DNA from: Vreelandella neptunia
GTDB taxonomy: Bacteria; Pseudomonadota; Gammaproteobacteria; Pseudomonadales; Halomonadaceae
DNA: 64,000 bases
Assembly (NCBI RefSeq): GCF_000712975.1
Contig: NZ_JHQL01000002.1
Coordinates: forward strand, 1 to 64,000
Direction: 5' to 3'
The notes beneath the pieces were generated by a model. That model saw only the letters and a list, made by a program, of their open reading frames with translations. It searched no databases and was not told the DNA's origin. A program made the translations under genes and the position numbers. Positions 19,869 through 31,003 of the stretch are shown piece after piece (position 1 is the stretch's first letter; each line of letters begins with the position of its first letter).

Positions 19869-20660
19869 TTAGTCGAAGCGCGGGGCGCGACGCTCCATCC
19901 GTGCGCTTACCGCCTCGCGATGCTCGGCACCCGCCAACAGCTGCTGCTGCAAATGCGCTTCAAGGGCCAGCCGCTCGCCATGGGCTAGATCCGGCGCGCG
20001 AGCGAACAGCTCACGAGCAGCCGCCACCGCCCGAGGTGAGCGCGAGGCGATAAGCGCTGCGGTTTCACGAGCTGCTTCCTGGGGCACATCACTTAGGCGG
20101 CTGCCTAACCCCAGCTGGTACGCCTCTTCCCCTGATACCTTGCGCCCGCTTATCGCCAGTTCTTGAAGCACATCCTGACGCAGCCCCATGCCTGTCACGC
20201 TAATCGCCATATCGGGGATAATGCCCCAGTCGATCTCCAGCAGCCCCAGGCGCGCGTGAGGGTGAAGAATGCGTATATCGGCACCCAGTGCTATCTGCAG
20301 GCCACCACCGTAAACATGCCCATGCAGAGCAGCCACCACGGGCACGCCCGCCTCGCGCCAGCCTAGCGCCAAGCGCTGAACTGGGTTGATACCCGCGTCG
20401 TCAGGCGCCAGCAGGGTGGGCAGCCGCTCCGCCTCGCTCATGATCGACGCCATATCTAGCCCTGCGCAAAAGCTATCACCATCACCGCTTAAAACCACCG
20501 CCCGCAGCCCAGCAAGCTGGGGCAGGTGCTGCTGGGCTGCCAGCAGGCCATCGATCATGGCCCAATCCAAACCATTATGATGGACGGGGCGCGACAACAT
20601 AACGTCGGCTACATGGTCGGCAAAGGTTAGCGCTACACGCTCATTGAAGATGTGATGCAT
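19869..20660 (-). CDS. Crotonase/enoyl-CoA hydratase family protein
   Basis: A 263-residue crotonase-fold protein, started at the ATG at 20660 because AGGGAG lies just upstream. The oxyanion-hole segments are present: [13 protein letters not shown] near residues 60-72 and [21 protein letters not shown] near 105-125. The Glu pair of true enoyl-CoA hydratases is not evident, so hydratase, isomerase or other crotonase chemistry on acyl-CoA is possible. It is the first gene of the crotonase-radD-scpA-scpB-rluB run. Confidence 0.88.
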   Translation of the reverse strand: MHHIFNERVALTFADHVADVMLSRPVHHNGLDWAMIDGLLAAQQHLPQLAGLRAVVLSGDGDSFCAGLDMASIMSEAERLPTLLAPDDAGINPVQRLALGWREAGVPVVAALHGHVYGGGLQIALGADIRILHPHARLGLLEIDWGIIPDMAISVTGMGLRQDVLQELAISGRKVSGEEAYQLGLGSRLSDVPQEAARETAALIASRSPRAVAAARELFARAPDLAHGERLALEAHLQQQLLAGAEHREAVSARMERRAPRFD

Positions 20661-20852
20661 TCGGGCTCCCTGAAACTTTCTTTGGCTCGCCACCGATGGG
20701 CGATCGCTGCGTGTGTGGGCTAATCCGCTGATAAACTGATCACCGCGTCTATGAAGTGAGTGTGGCGCGAAGATGAACGCTTTTCAAACAAACGTTTTAT
20801 TTTACTTTCGCCATTGCTGTACTGCTTTGCCCTCCTAGAGCTCCCCCCTAGC

Positions 20853-20877
20853 AAAAAGCGGCCCGCAGGCCGCTTTT
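20853..20877 (-). terminator. Rho-independent terminator of purL
   Basis: Stem AAAAGCGGCC/GGCCGCTTTT (20854-20863, 20868-20877) with tetraloop CGCA, just after the purL stop. On the minus strand the stem ends in five T. The plus strand also has a T-rich tail. Confidence 0.88.
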
Positions 20878-20897
20878 CTTTAGCATGGCAGGGCGTA

Positions 20898-23800
20898 TCA
20901 GCCCAGCCATACGCGGGCATTACGGAACAAGCGTAGCCAAGCGCCGTCCTCCGTCCATTCAGCCGGACGCCAGGAGTTAGTGACCGCACGGGTCACCCGC
21001 TCTGGGTGAGGCATCATAATGGTGACGCGGCCATCCGGCGTGGTGAGGCCGGTGATCCCTGACGGCGAGCCGTTGGGGTTGGCCGGGTAGCGGGTCGTTA
21101 CCTGGCCGTAGTTATCGATATAACGCAACGCTATCTGACTACTGGACTGCATACTGCGCAAGTGTGCAGTATCGCGGAACTCGGCACGCCCTTCGCCATG
21201 AGCCACCGCAATCGGCAGCTTAGAGCCTTCCATACCGGCCAGCAGAATCGATGGGCTTTTCTCTACCCGCACCATCGCCACGCGAGCTTCAAACTGCTCG
21301 GACTCGTTACGCTCAAACGCAGGCCAACTTTCAGCGCCCGGAATCAGTGATTTCAGCTGCGAGAGCATCTGACAACCGTTGCACACGCCCAGCGAGAAGC
21401 TGTCATCACGGGTGAAGAAGTTGGCAAATTGCTCACGGGCACGCTCATTGAACAGCACCGATTTCGCCCAACCGCCGCCTGCACCTAGTACATCGCCATA
21501 AGAGAAACCACCGCAGGCGACGAGCCCTTTGAACTCATCAAGGGAAACACGCCCTTCAAGGATGTCGCTCATGTGTACATCCACTGCGTCAAAGCCTGCT
21601 TTGTGGAACGCCCAAGCCATCTCGACTTGGCCATTCACGCCCTGCTCACGCAGCACGGCAACAGCGGGCTTGGCAGTGTTAATAAACGGCGCACTGATAT
21701 CATCATTAATATCAAAGCTAGGCGCAGCGCTTAGGCCAGGGTCACGGACGTCCAGCAGATTATCGAATTCGTTCTTGGCACATTCGGGGTTATCACGCAG
21801 CGCCTGCATGCGGTAGCTGGTTTCCGCCCAGGTGCGCTGGGTCAGTTGGCGGGTGGTTTCCAACAGTGGCTCTTCAAACAGCGTTACCCGCACCTGATCG
21901 TCATAACGAGGGCGCGCAATAACACCGCATGTTTCGATACCTGCAACAGCAAACTGAGTGAGCACTTCTTCAGTGTGCTCACGGCTCACCTGGATGACCG
22001 CGCCTAACTCTTCGGAGAACAGTGCGTTGAAAGCTTCCACCGGCTCGTCAATCAGCCAATCCAGTTTAATCTCAAGGCCCGCGTGGGCCGCAAAGGCCAT
22101 TTCCAACAGCGTCACTAGCAGGCCACCATCGCTACGGTCATGGTAGGCCAACAGTTTACCGTCGCGGTTGAGCCCCTGAATGACTTCAAAAAACGCTTTC
22201 AGGTCTTCTGGGTCATCAACATCAGGACACTCGTTACCGACTTGACCATAGACTTGCGCCAACGCAGAGCCGCCTAAGCGGTTTTGGCCATTCCCCAGGT
22301 CAATTAGAATCAGGTCGGATTCGTCTTGGTCTAGGTTGATTTGCGGCGTTAACGTCGCCATTGCATCGGTGACCGGCGCGAACCCAGTTACCACCAGCGA
22401 AAGCGGCGATGTAATGCTCTTTTCGTCAGCACTGTTTTCGTCAGCCTCATCACTTTCCTGCCAAGCGGTGCGCATGGACATGGAGTCCTTACCCACCGGA
22501 ATGGCAATGCCTAGCGCCGGACACAGCTCCATACCAACAGCATGCACAGCGTCATAAAGCGCTTGGTTTTCACCAGGATGGTCAGCGGCGCTCATCCAGT
22601 TCGCTGAGAGCTTAATATCCGACAGCTTGGCAATGGGCGCAGCGGCTAGGTTAGTAATCGCTTCGGCAACGGCTAGACGGGCGCTGGCAGCAGGGTTAAT
22701 TAATGCTACCGGCGGACGTTCGCCCATTGCCATGGCTTCACCAGCGTGGGTGTCGAAGCTTGCGGTGGTAACGGCAACGTCGGCCACCGGCACTTGCCAA
22801 GGGCCAACCATCTGGTCACGGGCGACTTGACCGGTAATTGAGCGGTCGCCAATGGTAATCAAGAAGCTTTTCGATGCCACCGTAGGTAGACGCAACACCC
22901 GATCCATCGCTTCGCGTAGATCTAGGTTATCGAGCATAACGCCAGACAGCTCAGGCGTTTGACGTTCAAACGAGCGCGTCATTTTCGGCGGTTTGCCAAA
23001 CAGCACGCTCATCGGCAGATCGACCGGTTTGGTATCAAAATGGCCGTCGCGCACTTCCAGGTGATGATGCTCCAGGGCCTCACCAACCACCGCATAGGGG
23101 CAGCGTTCGCGCTTGCATAGGGCATCAAAAGTATCCAGGTCTTCAGGGGCAACGGCCAGCACATAGCGCTCTTGGGCTTCGTTGCACCAAATTTCCAGCG
23201 GGCTCATGCCCGGCTCGGCGTTAGGCACTGCACGCAGATCGAACACACCACCGCGATTGCCGTCTTTGACCAGCTCCGGCAGGGCATTGGAAAGACCGCC
23301 GGCGCCTACATCGTGAATAAAACGAATCGGGTTTTGATCGCCCAGAGCCCAGCAGCGGTCGATGACTTCTTGGGCGCGACGCTCAATTTCTGGGTTTTCT
23401 CGCTGCACCGAGGCAAAGTCCAAGTCCGCGCTAGACTCGCCAGAGGCCATGCTAGACGCGGCGCCACCGCCCAAACCGATCAGCATGGCCGGACCACCCA
23501 TCACGATGAGCTTGCCACCAACGGGAATTTCACCTTTTTGCACATGGTGAGCACGAATATTGCCATAACCACCGGCCAGCATAATCGGCTTGTGGAAGCC
23601 ACGACGTTCTATGCCATCGTCGCTCAGCGTATCCTGCTCATAGGTGCGGAAGTAGCCCGTCAGGTTAGGACGGCCAAACTCGTTATTAAATGCGGCACCG
23701 CCGATAGGGCCATCCAACATAATTTGCAGCGCTGACTGCATACGCTCAGGCTTGCCGTAGTCAAAGGCTTCCCAGGGCTGCACAAACTCCGGGATACGCA

Positions 23801-24839
23801 GGTTAGAGACGGTAAAGCCTGACAGACCCGCCTTCGGCTTACCGCCGATACCGGTCGCCCCTTCATCACGTATTTCACCGCCAGAACCGGTCGCTGCGCC
23901 TGGGAATGGCGCAATCGCTGTGGGGTGGTTGTGGGTCTCCACCTTCATCAAAATGTGGATCGGCTCTTGATGGGCATCATAGCTTGCCCGCTCGCCCTCA
24001 GCGCCGACCAGAGGCGTGGGGAAAAAGCGCCCACCATGACTTCCTTTGATCACCGCCGCGTTGTCGCTATAGGCCGAGAGCACATTATCTGGCGACGTCG
24101 CAAAAGTGTTTTTAATCATTTTAAACAGCGAATGACTCTGGGCTTCACCGTCGATAACCCAGTCTGCGTTAAAGATTTTATGGCGGCAGTGCTCAGAGTT
24201 GGCCTGAGCGAACATCATTAGCTCGACATCACTAGGGTTGCGGCCAAGCTCAACAAACGCAGCCACCAGATAGTCGATTTCATCGTCGGCAAGCGCCAGC
24301 CCTAATTCACGGTTGGCGGTTGCCAACGCTTCGCGGCCGCCTTCCAAAATATCAACACTGCCCAGCGGGGCAGGTGCGTGATGGGCAAACAGTTTGACCG
24401 CATCAGCGACGTCAGCCAGCACGTTCTCTGTCATACGGTCATGCAGCAGCGCACTGACCGCTTCCAGGTCGTCGCTAGTTGGTTCGCCGCTCAGCGCCAC
24501 CCGGTAATCGACCCCACGTTCGATGCGGCTGATTTGATGCAACCCGCAGTTATGGGCAATATCGGTTGCTTTAGAGGACCAGGGAGACTGGGTACCCAAG
24601 CGAGGCACTACCAAAAAGCGCAGGGCGTTTTCCGGTACGTCTTGGCTAGCGTGGCTTCCATAGTCAAGCAGCTGGGCCAAACGCTCTTGGGCGGCGTCAT
24701 CCAGCGTGTCTTGGTGATCAATGAAGTGGACGTAATGGGCGGACAGCGCCTCCACCTCGGGAACACGTTCACGCAACACCGTTAGCAGCCGTTCATGGCG
24801 GAAGGCAGAAAGGGCAGGTGCGCCTCGCAGTTCGAGCAT
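20898..24839 (-). CDS. purL: Phosphoribosylformylglycinamidine synthase (large, single-chain type)
   Basis: This enzyme converts FGAR, glutamine and ATP to FGAM in purine synthesis. At 1313 residues it is the large PurL of proteobacteria: an N-terminal PurS-like domain, a linker, two AIR-synthase-like domains ([15 protein letters not shown] near 212; [20 protein letters not shown] near 300), and a C-terminal class I glutamine amidotransferase with nucleophile in GVCNGCQML and His/Glu in [13 protein letters not shown] precedes the ATG. It is divergent from mltF, as in E. coli. Confidence 0.98.
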   Translation of the reverse strand: MLELRGAPALSAFRHERLLTVLRERVPEVEALSAHYVHFIDHQDTLDDAAQERLAQLLDYGSHASQDVPENALRFLVVPRLGTQSPWSSKATDIAHNCGLHQISRIERGVDYRVALSGEPTSDDLEAVSALLHDRMTENVLADVADAVKLFAHHAPAPLGSVDILEGGREALATANRELGLALADDEIDYLVAAFVELGRNPSDVELMMFAQANSEHCRHKIFNADWVIDGEAQSHSLFKMIKNTFATSPDNVLSAYSDNAAVIKGSHGGRFFPTPLVGAEGERASYDAHQEPIHILMKVETHNHPTAIAPFPGAATGSGGEIRDEGATGIGGKPKAGLSGFTVSNLRIPEFVQPWEAFDYGKPERMQSALQIMLDGPIGGAAFNNEFGRPNLTGYFRTYEQDTLSDDGIERRGFHKPIMLAGGYGNIRAHHVQKGEIPVGGKLIVMGGPAMLIGLGGGAASSMASGESSADLDFASVQRENPEIERRAQEVIDRCWALGDQNPIRFIHDVGAGGLSNALPELVKDGNRGGVFDLRAVPNAEPGMSPLEIWCNEAQERYVLAVAPEDLDTFDALCKRERCPYAVVGEALEHHHLEVRDGHFDTKPVDLPMSVLFGKPPKMTRSFERQTPELSGVMLDNLDLREAMDRVLRLPTVASKSFLITIGDRSITGQVARDQMVGPWQVPVADVAVTTASFDTHAGEAMAMGERPPVALINPAASARLAVAEAITNLAAAPIAKLSDIKLSANWMSAADHPGENQALYDAVHAVGMELCPALGIAIPVGKDSMSMRTAWQESDEADENSADEKSITSPLSLVVTGFAPVTDAMATLTPQINLDQDESDLILIDLGNGQNRLGGSALAQVYGQVGNECPDVDDPEDLKAFFEVIQGLNRDGKLLAYHDRSDGGLLVTLLEMAFAAHAGLEIKLDWLIDEPVEAFNALFSEELGAVIQVSREHTEEVLTQFAVAGIETCGVIARPRYDDQVRVTLFEEPLLETTRQLTQRTWAETSYRMQALRDNPECAKNEFDNLLDVRDPGLSAAPSFDINDDISAPFINTAKPAVAVLREQGVNGQVEMAWAFHKAGFDAVDVHMSDILEGRVSLDEFKGLVACGGFSYGDVLGAGGGWAKSVLFNERAREQFANFFTRDDSFSLGVCNGCQMLSQLKSLIPGAESWPAFERNESEQFEARVAMVRVEKSPSILLAGMEGSKLPIAVAHGEGRAEFRDTAHLRSMQSSSQIALRYIDNYGQVTTRYPANPNGSPSGITGLTTPDGRVTIMMPHPERVTRAVTNSWRPAEWTEDGAWLRLFRNARVWLG

Positions 24840-25021
24840 ATCTGGGAGCCTCTAAAGCAGGAAGAGTTCGTGCAGGAAATCAACAGGCCGCAGCGCGGCC
24901 CTCTTTAATGACACTAATAGGGGCTATGATACTGGAAAGCGGCGGCCACACGAAATCAACAAGGTGACAGCGTCACTCAGGCTGGGTATCGTGGCAGCCT
25001 GTTTCATGCCGACAAGACGCC

Positions 25022-26485
25022 ATGCTGACGTTGATTTGCCGACATTTTATGAAGCGTTTACACGCTTATTTCGCAGTGACTGCCACGCTTTTCCTAGTGT
25101 TAGTTCCGCGCGTCTCTTCGCAGCTGCCCGGTGAACATTTAGCTCAGATCACTGCAAAAGATTTTATTACTATTCATACCCGTAATACGCCCACCACCTA
25201 TTACGAAGGCCGCCAAGGCCCCACAGGCTTTGAATATGAATTAATGCATCGGTTTGCTGACTACCTAGGCGTTAGCCTAAACCTTAATGCCAGCCATCAC
25301 CCTGAAAGCGTGCTTCCTGCGGTGCGAAAACAAGGTGACCTGGGCGCTGCAGCATTGCCACTGCTACCCGACTCGCCTGGTATTCATTACACTCGTTCGA
25401 TTATTCAAATGCAGCCGCTGGTGGTCTATCGTCGCGGCTTGAACGGTATCAACGGACCGGAAAATCTAGTTGGCTTGGAACTGGGCACGCTGAGTGAAGC
25501 AGGCACTAGCCAAGCGCTTCTTGCTTTGCAACGCGATTACCCAAGCTTAAGCTGGAAAGAGTCCCATGAACTTGAAGTGGCAGAGCTGCTGGCGCGGGTG
25601 GAAAACGGCACGCTGGATGCGGCCGTTATTTTTGATCACCAGTTTCGTCTCAACCGGCTTTTTTTTCCTAACGTCGAACGCGGCTTCTTCTTAGGTGAGC
25701 CACTGTCATTAACCTGGGCGGTTCCCAGTGGGCGCGGGCTGGGGTTATTGGACGCAGCCAACCAGTTTCTTCAAGAGCTGCAAGAAAATGGTACGTTGGA
25801 ACAGTTAGTCAGCCGTTATTTTGGCCATGATGACTATCTAGAGTACGTCGGAACACGCACGTTTTTAGCCCATCTTGATGAACGACTGCCCACCTATACC
25901 GAGCTCTTCAAAGAAGCTGCTCGAAGCACTGGCTTTGACTGGAAGCTGTTGGCGGCCGTAGGCTATCAAGAGTCTCACTGGGACCCCGACGCCGTCTCTC
26001 CTACCGGCGTACGCGGCCTGATGATGTTGACTAACCCAACCGCCAAAGAGATGGGCATTGCCGATCGTACAGATGCGGCTCAAAGCATCGACGGTGGCGC
26101 ACGCTATTTACGCAGTATTAAAGATCGCCTACCAGAAAGCATTGTCGGCAATGATCGGCTCTACATGGCGATGGCAGCCTACAACGTGGGACTTGGGCAC
26201 TTATACGATGCCCGTAAGATAGCTGAAATGCGCGGCGGTGACCCAAATAGCTGGCAGGATGTACGCGCAGCGCTACCCTTACTTCAGCAACGGGAGTGGC
26301 ACAGCCAAACTCGCTATGGCTATGCGCGCGGCGGCGAGCCTGTCATCTATGTGCGCAATATTCGTCGTTACTACGAGATGATTGAGTACGTTGAGCGCAG
26401 TCGTCAGCAATTTTTCCAGTTGGAACAGACATTAGTTAGCGACGAGCCGCTGTTACTCTTTGATATTATTCCGCCAGTGGAATAG
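25022..26485 (+). CDS. mltF: Membrane-bound lytic murein transglycosylase F
   Basis: A 487-residue two-domain protein. After an N-terminal signal or anchor (about residues 10-33) comes a periplasmic solute-binding-like domain (40-270), then a lysozyme-like SLT domain with the catalytic Glu in VGYQESHWDPDAVSPTGVRGLMML. It cleaves peptidoglycan strands to 1,6-anhydromuropeptides at the outer membrane in the family. No lipobox is seen. A second in-frame ATG (MKRLHAYF, residue 10) is a possible start. The purL/mltF/tadA order is conserved in enterobacteria. Confidence 0.93.
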   Translation: MLTLICRHFMKRLHAYFAVTATLFLVLVPRVSSQLPGEHLAQITAKDFITIHTRNTPTTYYEGRQGPTGFEYELMHRFADYLGVSLNLNASHHPESVLPAVRKQGDLGAAALPLLPDSPGIHYTRSIIQMQPLVVYRRGLNGINGPENLVGLELGTLSEAGTSQALLALQRDYPSLSWKESHELEVAELLARVENGTLDAAVIFDHQFRLNRLFFPNVERGFFLGEPLSLTWAVPSGRGLGLLDAANQFLQELQENGTLEQLVSRYFGHDDYLEYVGTRTFLAHLDERLPTYTELFKEAARSTGFDWKLLAAVGYQESHWDPDAVSPTGVRGLMMLTNPTAKEMGIADRTDAAQSIDGGARYLRSIKDRLPESIVGNDRLYMAMAAYNVGLGHLYDARKIAEMRGGDPNSWQDVRAALPLLQQREWHSQTRYGYARGGEPVIYVRNIRRYYEMIEYVERSRQQFFQLEQTLVSDEPLLLFDIIPPVE

Positions 26486-26534
26486 GTCACGATGACGAAT
26501 CCTAGCGCTTTTATCCACAGAGGATAGCGGCACC

Positions 26535-27077
<543 letters not shown>

Positions 27078-27116
27078 TCATCAGCGGCAAAACAGACAGC
27101 ACCAAGGATACCGAGA

Positions 27117-27938
27117 ATGAACGATGCGCTGAAGTCACTGGTAAGTTTACTAGAACTAGAAATGCTTGAAGAGACACTATTTCGCGGCCAAAGCCAGGAC
27201 TTAGGCTTTCCTCAGCTATACGGCGGACAGGTATTGGGCCAAGCACTGGCAGCCGCCGCCCGCACAGTGCCCGATGAACGCCGACCACACTCCCAGCATG
27301 GCTATTTTCTGCGTCCCGGCGACCCTCATCGCCCGGTAGTCTACCAAGTAGATACCATTCGCGACGGCGGCAGTTTTACGACTCGCCGCGTCACCGCCAT
27401 TCAAAAAGGACGACCAATCTTTTTCTGTAGCGCCTCATTTCAAAGCGATGAAACGGGCATGAGCCACCAGCGCGCAATGCCCACCGTGCCTACGCCGGAA
27501 GCATTAATTGAAAGTGGCGACGTTAAACACGCGCGCTTTCCAGGACACCCTATCGAATTTCTGCACTTGAAGGGCAATCCAGATAATGCGTCACCTGCAG
27601 GCCAGTGCCTATGGTTTCGCTTAGCAGGCGGCACGCTGCCTGATGATCCAGCACTGCATCGCCACTTGCTCTCCTATGCTTCAGACTTCAACCTGCTAAC
27701 CACTGGGTTGATTCCCCACGGGGTCAAATACACCGACCCTAAACTGCGCATTGCCAGCTTAGACCATTCTCTTTGGCTACACGAAGATACCCGTTTGGAT
27801 GACTGGTTACTGTATGTGATTGACTCTCCCTGGGCAGGCAGCGCCCGCGGGTTAGCCCGTGGCCATATTTACCGCCGTGATGGGCGTTTAGTGGCCTCTA
27901 GCGCTCAAGAGGGATTGGTACGCTACCCTTCTCATTAA
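27117..27938 (+). CDS. tesB: Acyl-CoA thioesterase II (TesB family)
   Basis: A 273-residue double-hotdog thioesterase that hydrolyses medium/long acyl-CoA. Typical segments are LFRGQSQDLGFPQLYGGQVLGQAL near residues 20-43, HSQHGYFLRPGDP near 60, and the second-hotdog segment ASLDHSLWLHEDTRLDDWLLY near 220. Length fits TesB (about 286). It is transcribed away from tadA. Confidence 0.93.
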   Translation: MNDALKSLVSLLELEMLEETLFRGQSQDLGFPQLYGGQVLGQALAAAARTVPDERRPHSQHGYFLRPGDPHRPVVYQVDTIRDGGSFTTRRVTAIQKGRPIFFCSASFQSDETGMSHQRAMPTVPTPEALIESGDVKHARFPGHPIEFLHLKGNPDNASPAGQCLWFRLAGGTLPDDPALHRHLLSYASDFNLLTTGLIPHGVKYTDPKLRIASLDHSLWLHEDTRLDDWLLYVIDSPWAGSARGLARGHIYRRDGRLVASSAQEGLVRYPSH

Positions 27939-27975
27939 TTACACACACCAATTACATACACGCTAAAAACACCAA

Positions 27976-27994
27976 CGCCCGCAATTAGCGGGCG
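27976..27994 (-). terminator. Hairpin terminator downstream of the malic enzyme gene
   Basis: Stem CGCCCGC/GCGGGCG with loop AATTA, 23 bp after the maeB-type stop. On the minus strand GTTGGTGTTTTT follows, so the T run is offset. It may also serve the convergent thioesterase gene. Confidence 0.6.
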
Positions 27995-28016
27995 CGGGTG
28001 ACACATCAGCAGATAA

Positions 28017-29297
28017 TTAACCTACTGATTTACCGTAAACGTCATTGATGGTTTTCAGCGGATAGTGGGCAGGATAAGGCTTACGTGCCACGCCAGAATC
28101 TACCGCTGCTTGAGCCACTGCAGAGGAAACTCGGTCTAGCAAGCGAATATCGACGGGCGTCGGGATAATATACTCACGCCCAAAGCTCATTTCAGTGCGC
28201 TCGTAGGCGTCTAACACTTCCTGAGGAACAGGTTCACGGGCCAGATCCTTCAGGGCGTGGACCGCAGCCAACTTCATGGCTTCATTAATACGTGTCGCCC
28301 GAACATCCAAGGCTCCCCGGAAAATAAACGGGAAACCCAACACGTTGTTTACCTGGTTCGGATAATCCGAACGGCCTGTCGCCATAATCACATCAGGACG
28401 TGCTTCACGAGCCACAGCGGGATGAATCTCCGGGTCGGGGTTTGTACAGGCGAAAATAACCGGATCTGCGGCCATTTTTTTCACTTGTTCGGCAGAAAGA
28501 AGCCCAGGACCGGAAAGGCCAATAAATACATCAGCGCCATCGATGGCATCGTCTAGCGTGCGCATGTCGGTAGCACGGGCGAACTCCGCCTTGTACTCAT
28601 TAATACCGTCACGGTCAGTGTGAATGACTCCACGGCGATCCAGCATCACTAGGTTTTCTTTGTTAGCGCCACAAGAGACTAACAAACGCATACAGGCAAT
28701 TGCCGCAGCGCCCGCACCCATACAGACAATTTTTACATCTTCAATACGTTTACCCGCGATATCCAGCGCATTCAGCATGCCGGCTGCGGTTACAATGGCG
28801 GTGCCGTGCTGATCATCGTGGAATACCGGAATACTGCAGCGATCAATCAAGGCTTTCTCAATTTCAAAACACTCAGGCGCTTTGATATCTTCCAGGTTAA
28901 TACCACCCCAAGTGTCCGCAATACGCGCAACTGTATCGATAAACGCCTGCGGACTTTCAGCATCCACTTCGATATCAACAGAGTTAATGCCTGCAAAGCA
29001 CTTGAACAGTACGCCCTTACCTTCCATTACCGGCTTACTGGCCAGCGGGCCAAGGTTGCCCAGACCCAAAATGGCGGTCCCGTCGGAAATAACAGCAACC
29101 AGATTGCCTTTACCAGTGTAGCGATAGGCATTTTCCGCTTCACGAGCGATTTCGCGAACCGGCTCAGCAACGCCAGGGCTATACGCCAGCGCCAGATCAC
29201 GCGCGGTAGCCGTGGGTTTGGTTAACTCCACAGATAGCTTACCGGGAATCGGTTTAGCGTGATAATCCAAAGCCGCTTGCTTATTTGCATCTATCAT
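28017..29297 (-). CDS. maeB: NADP-type malic enzyme, single-domain
   Basis: Oxidative decarboxylation of malate to pyruvate with NAD(P)+. The protein starts at the ATG at 29297 (426 residues; a TTG two codons earlier is possible). Visible features are YSPGVAEPVREI (about 39), SDGTAILGLGNLGP, the metal-site segment FHDDQHGTAIV and the nucleotide-binding IVCMGAGAAAIACM. E. coli MaeB is about 759 residues with a C-terminal phosphotransacetylase-like domain. That domain is absent here, and the gene ends normally. Confidence 0.93.
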   Translation of the reverse strand: MIDANKQAALDYHAKPIPGKLSVELTKPTATARDLALAYSPGVAEPVREIAREAENAYRYTGKGNLVAVISDGTAILGLGNLGPLASKPVMEGKGVLFKCFAGINSVDIEVDAESPQAFIDTVARIADTWGGINLEDIKAPECFEIEKALIDRCSIPVFHDDQHGTAIVTAAGMLNALDIAGKRIEDVKIVCMGAGAAAIACMRLLVSCGANKENLVMLDRRGVIHTDRDGINEYKAEFARATDMRTLDDAIDGADVFIGLSGPGLLSAEQVKKMAADPVIFACTNPDPEIHPAVAREARPDVIMATGRSDYPNQVNNVLGFPFIFRGALDVRATRINEAMKLAAVHALKDLAREPVPQEVLDAYERTEMSFGREYIIPTPVDIRLLDRVSSAVAQAAVDSGVARKPYPAHYPLKTINDVYGKSVG

Positions 29298-29947
29298 GGT
29301 CAAGGTCCAATCAGCCTAAAGTAGAAAAGTCACTCCAGAATATAGAAAAAACCTATGCGTCTCAAGCACGTAGTAAACTTTGCAGAAAAACAGTCGTTTT
29401 AACTCTGTTTCCTTCATGTTCGTAACTTTTCAGCGTTATTTGCTGCAACTTATGCATAAACACACCAGCCATAAAGGTTTGCTTATTGATGCAACGCATT
29501 ATTTTATGGAAATAAATTCCACTAAAACCTGCAAAAAAAACCAACTTTTCAACAGGGTAGGTTGTGCAGAAACGCTTGTGGAAAAATAGGTGTTAAAGCA
29601 CCTAGTAAAATTTGCTGCCAATAAATCGCACAATACGCATTGAATGTATATGTGAACCGAATGCTTATGGAGACCAGGCCGGTATCCAACACGGCCCCCT
29701 TCTAAACCCACTTATGGCAAGCTTAACTGACAAGCATTACACCTCAAGGTGCCATTTTTCGTATAGCCCACGTCTATACAGCTAAACAAAAGCGTTACCA
29801 TTATTTAGCGCTGTGAATTTTCGTGCATTAAACGAGTCTGCGCTCTTCTGCCGCGTCTTAATCACTTTTTCTTGATAACCGTGTAAGGTTGGTACAAGAA
29901 CAGCCACTCACTGGCATTGCTAAACATATATCGACGCGGATGAGGCT
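29298..29947. promoter_or_regulatory. 650-bp intergenic region upstream of the accessory cluster
   Basis: No supported gene. The region is more AT-rich than either flank. Short frames on both strands lack ribosome sites and family features. A short imperfect direct repeat (GCACGTAGTAAACTTTGC near 29367 and GCACCTAGTAAAATTTGC near 29597) is the only pattern seen. It must carry the promoters of maeB and of the cluster that follows. Confidence 0.4.
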
Positions 29948-30982
29948 ATGCCGACACCAACTGAGGCACGTTTACAAGCACTGAAAAATGCCCTGCAACA
30001 GGCGGGTATTACCTACCAAACACTCTCGCTGATGGCGGACACCGGCTTGGCCCACGACCATATCTGGATTCACCGCACCGGCAATGACTGGGTTGCTCGG
30101 CTTCCCAAACAGAGCCAGATGGATCTGGGCCCCGCCGATAACCTGGCCTATGAAGCCGCCTGCTATGAGCGCGCCAGCGCCGGTGGCCATGTTCCCCGCC
30201 TGCACGGCATTCTGCCGGTAAGCGAGACGCTGCCCCGTGGCGGCCTGGTGGTCGACGCCATCGAAGGCCGATTGGCGCAACTGCCGGAAGATCTCCCTCG
30301 CATCGCGGAAGCGCTGGCCAGTCTTCACAAACTGCCGTTGCCCGCGCAGACAGCGCCGCTGCTGGCCCCCAACGACCCCTGGCAGGCGATGCGCGAGGAG
30401 GTCAGCCGCCAGGCCGAATGGCTGGACAAGGCCGACCTGAACCCGGACACCATTGCCCGGGTACGTGACGAACTCGACGCCCTGCCGGTTACTCTGCCGG
30501 ATTCAAAGCGCTGCCTGATCAGTTTTGATACCCACCCCGGCAACTTCCTCATCACTCAGGATGGCCGGGCCGTGCTGGTTGATCTGGAAAAGGGCCGTTA
30601 TGGCCTGCCGGGGATTGATCTAGCTCACACCTCGCTTTACACCTCAACCACCTGGGATGTGAACAGCCAGGCGGTGCTCACCCACGATCAGATGATTGAG
30701 TTTTATCGCCGCTGGCAGGCGCGCATGGGCCAATCACCCAGCGCACAAACCCTGATCGCCTGTCGCCGGGCCACCTGGTTATGGTCGCTGACCTGGTGTG
30801 CCAAATGGCGCGCCCAGCATTTACACAGCAAAGATGCTGAGCACCGCGGCCAGGACTGGTCGGCAGAGCTGACCGATGCCAGCGTGATTGCCCATGTGCG
30901 CGACCGGGTCGAACACTATCTATCGCCAGCGGCCATCGAACACGTTCACAACGAACTGCTGAACCTGCAAACGACGCTCTAG
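29948..30982 (+). CDS. Aminoglycoside-phosphotransferase-fold kinase-like protein
   Basis: A 344-residue protein of the APH/choline-kinase superfamily. The catalytic loop is SFDTHPGNFLI, with likely catalytic D194 and metal-binding N199. The second metal Asp is D212 in LVDLEKGRYGLPGIDLAH. The usual HGD of the loop reads SFD, so the first His is lost. It likely phosphorylates a small hydroxylated molecule. Antibiotic resistance is not implied. As first gene of the cluster, 21 bp before an ABC importer binding protein, it may act on the imported compound (inference). Confidence 0.8.
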   Translation: MPTPTEARLQALKNALQQAGITYQTLSLMADTGLAHDHIWIHRTGNDWVARLPKQSQMDLGPADNLAYEAACYERASAGGHVPRLHGILPVSETLPRGGLVVDAIEGRLAQLPEDLPRIAEALASLHKLPLPAQTAPLLAPNDPWQAMREEVSRQAEWLDKADLNPDTIARVRDELDALPVTLPDSKRCLISFDTHPGNFLITQDGRAVLVDLEKGRYGLPGIDLAHTSLYTSTTWDVNSQAVLTHDQMIEFYRRWQARMGQSPSAQTLIACRRATWLWSLTWCAKWRAQHLHSKDAEHRGQDWSAELTDASVIAHVRDRVEHYLSPAAIEHVHNELLNLQTTL

Positions 30983-31003
30983 CACCTGATTTTTACGAGG
31001 CTC

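Noticed and set aside
23172-23735. 187-codon plus-strand frame inside purL
   Set aside because: Antisense to a certain purine gene, with no recognisable product. A by-product of codon bias.
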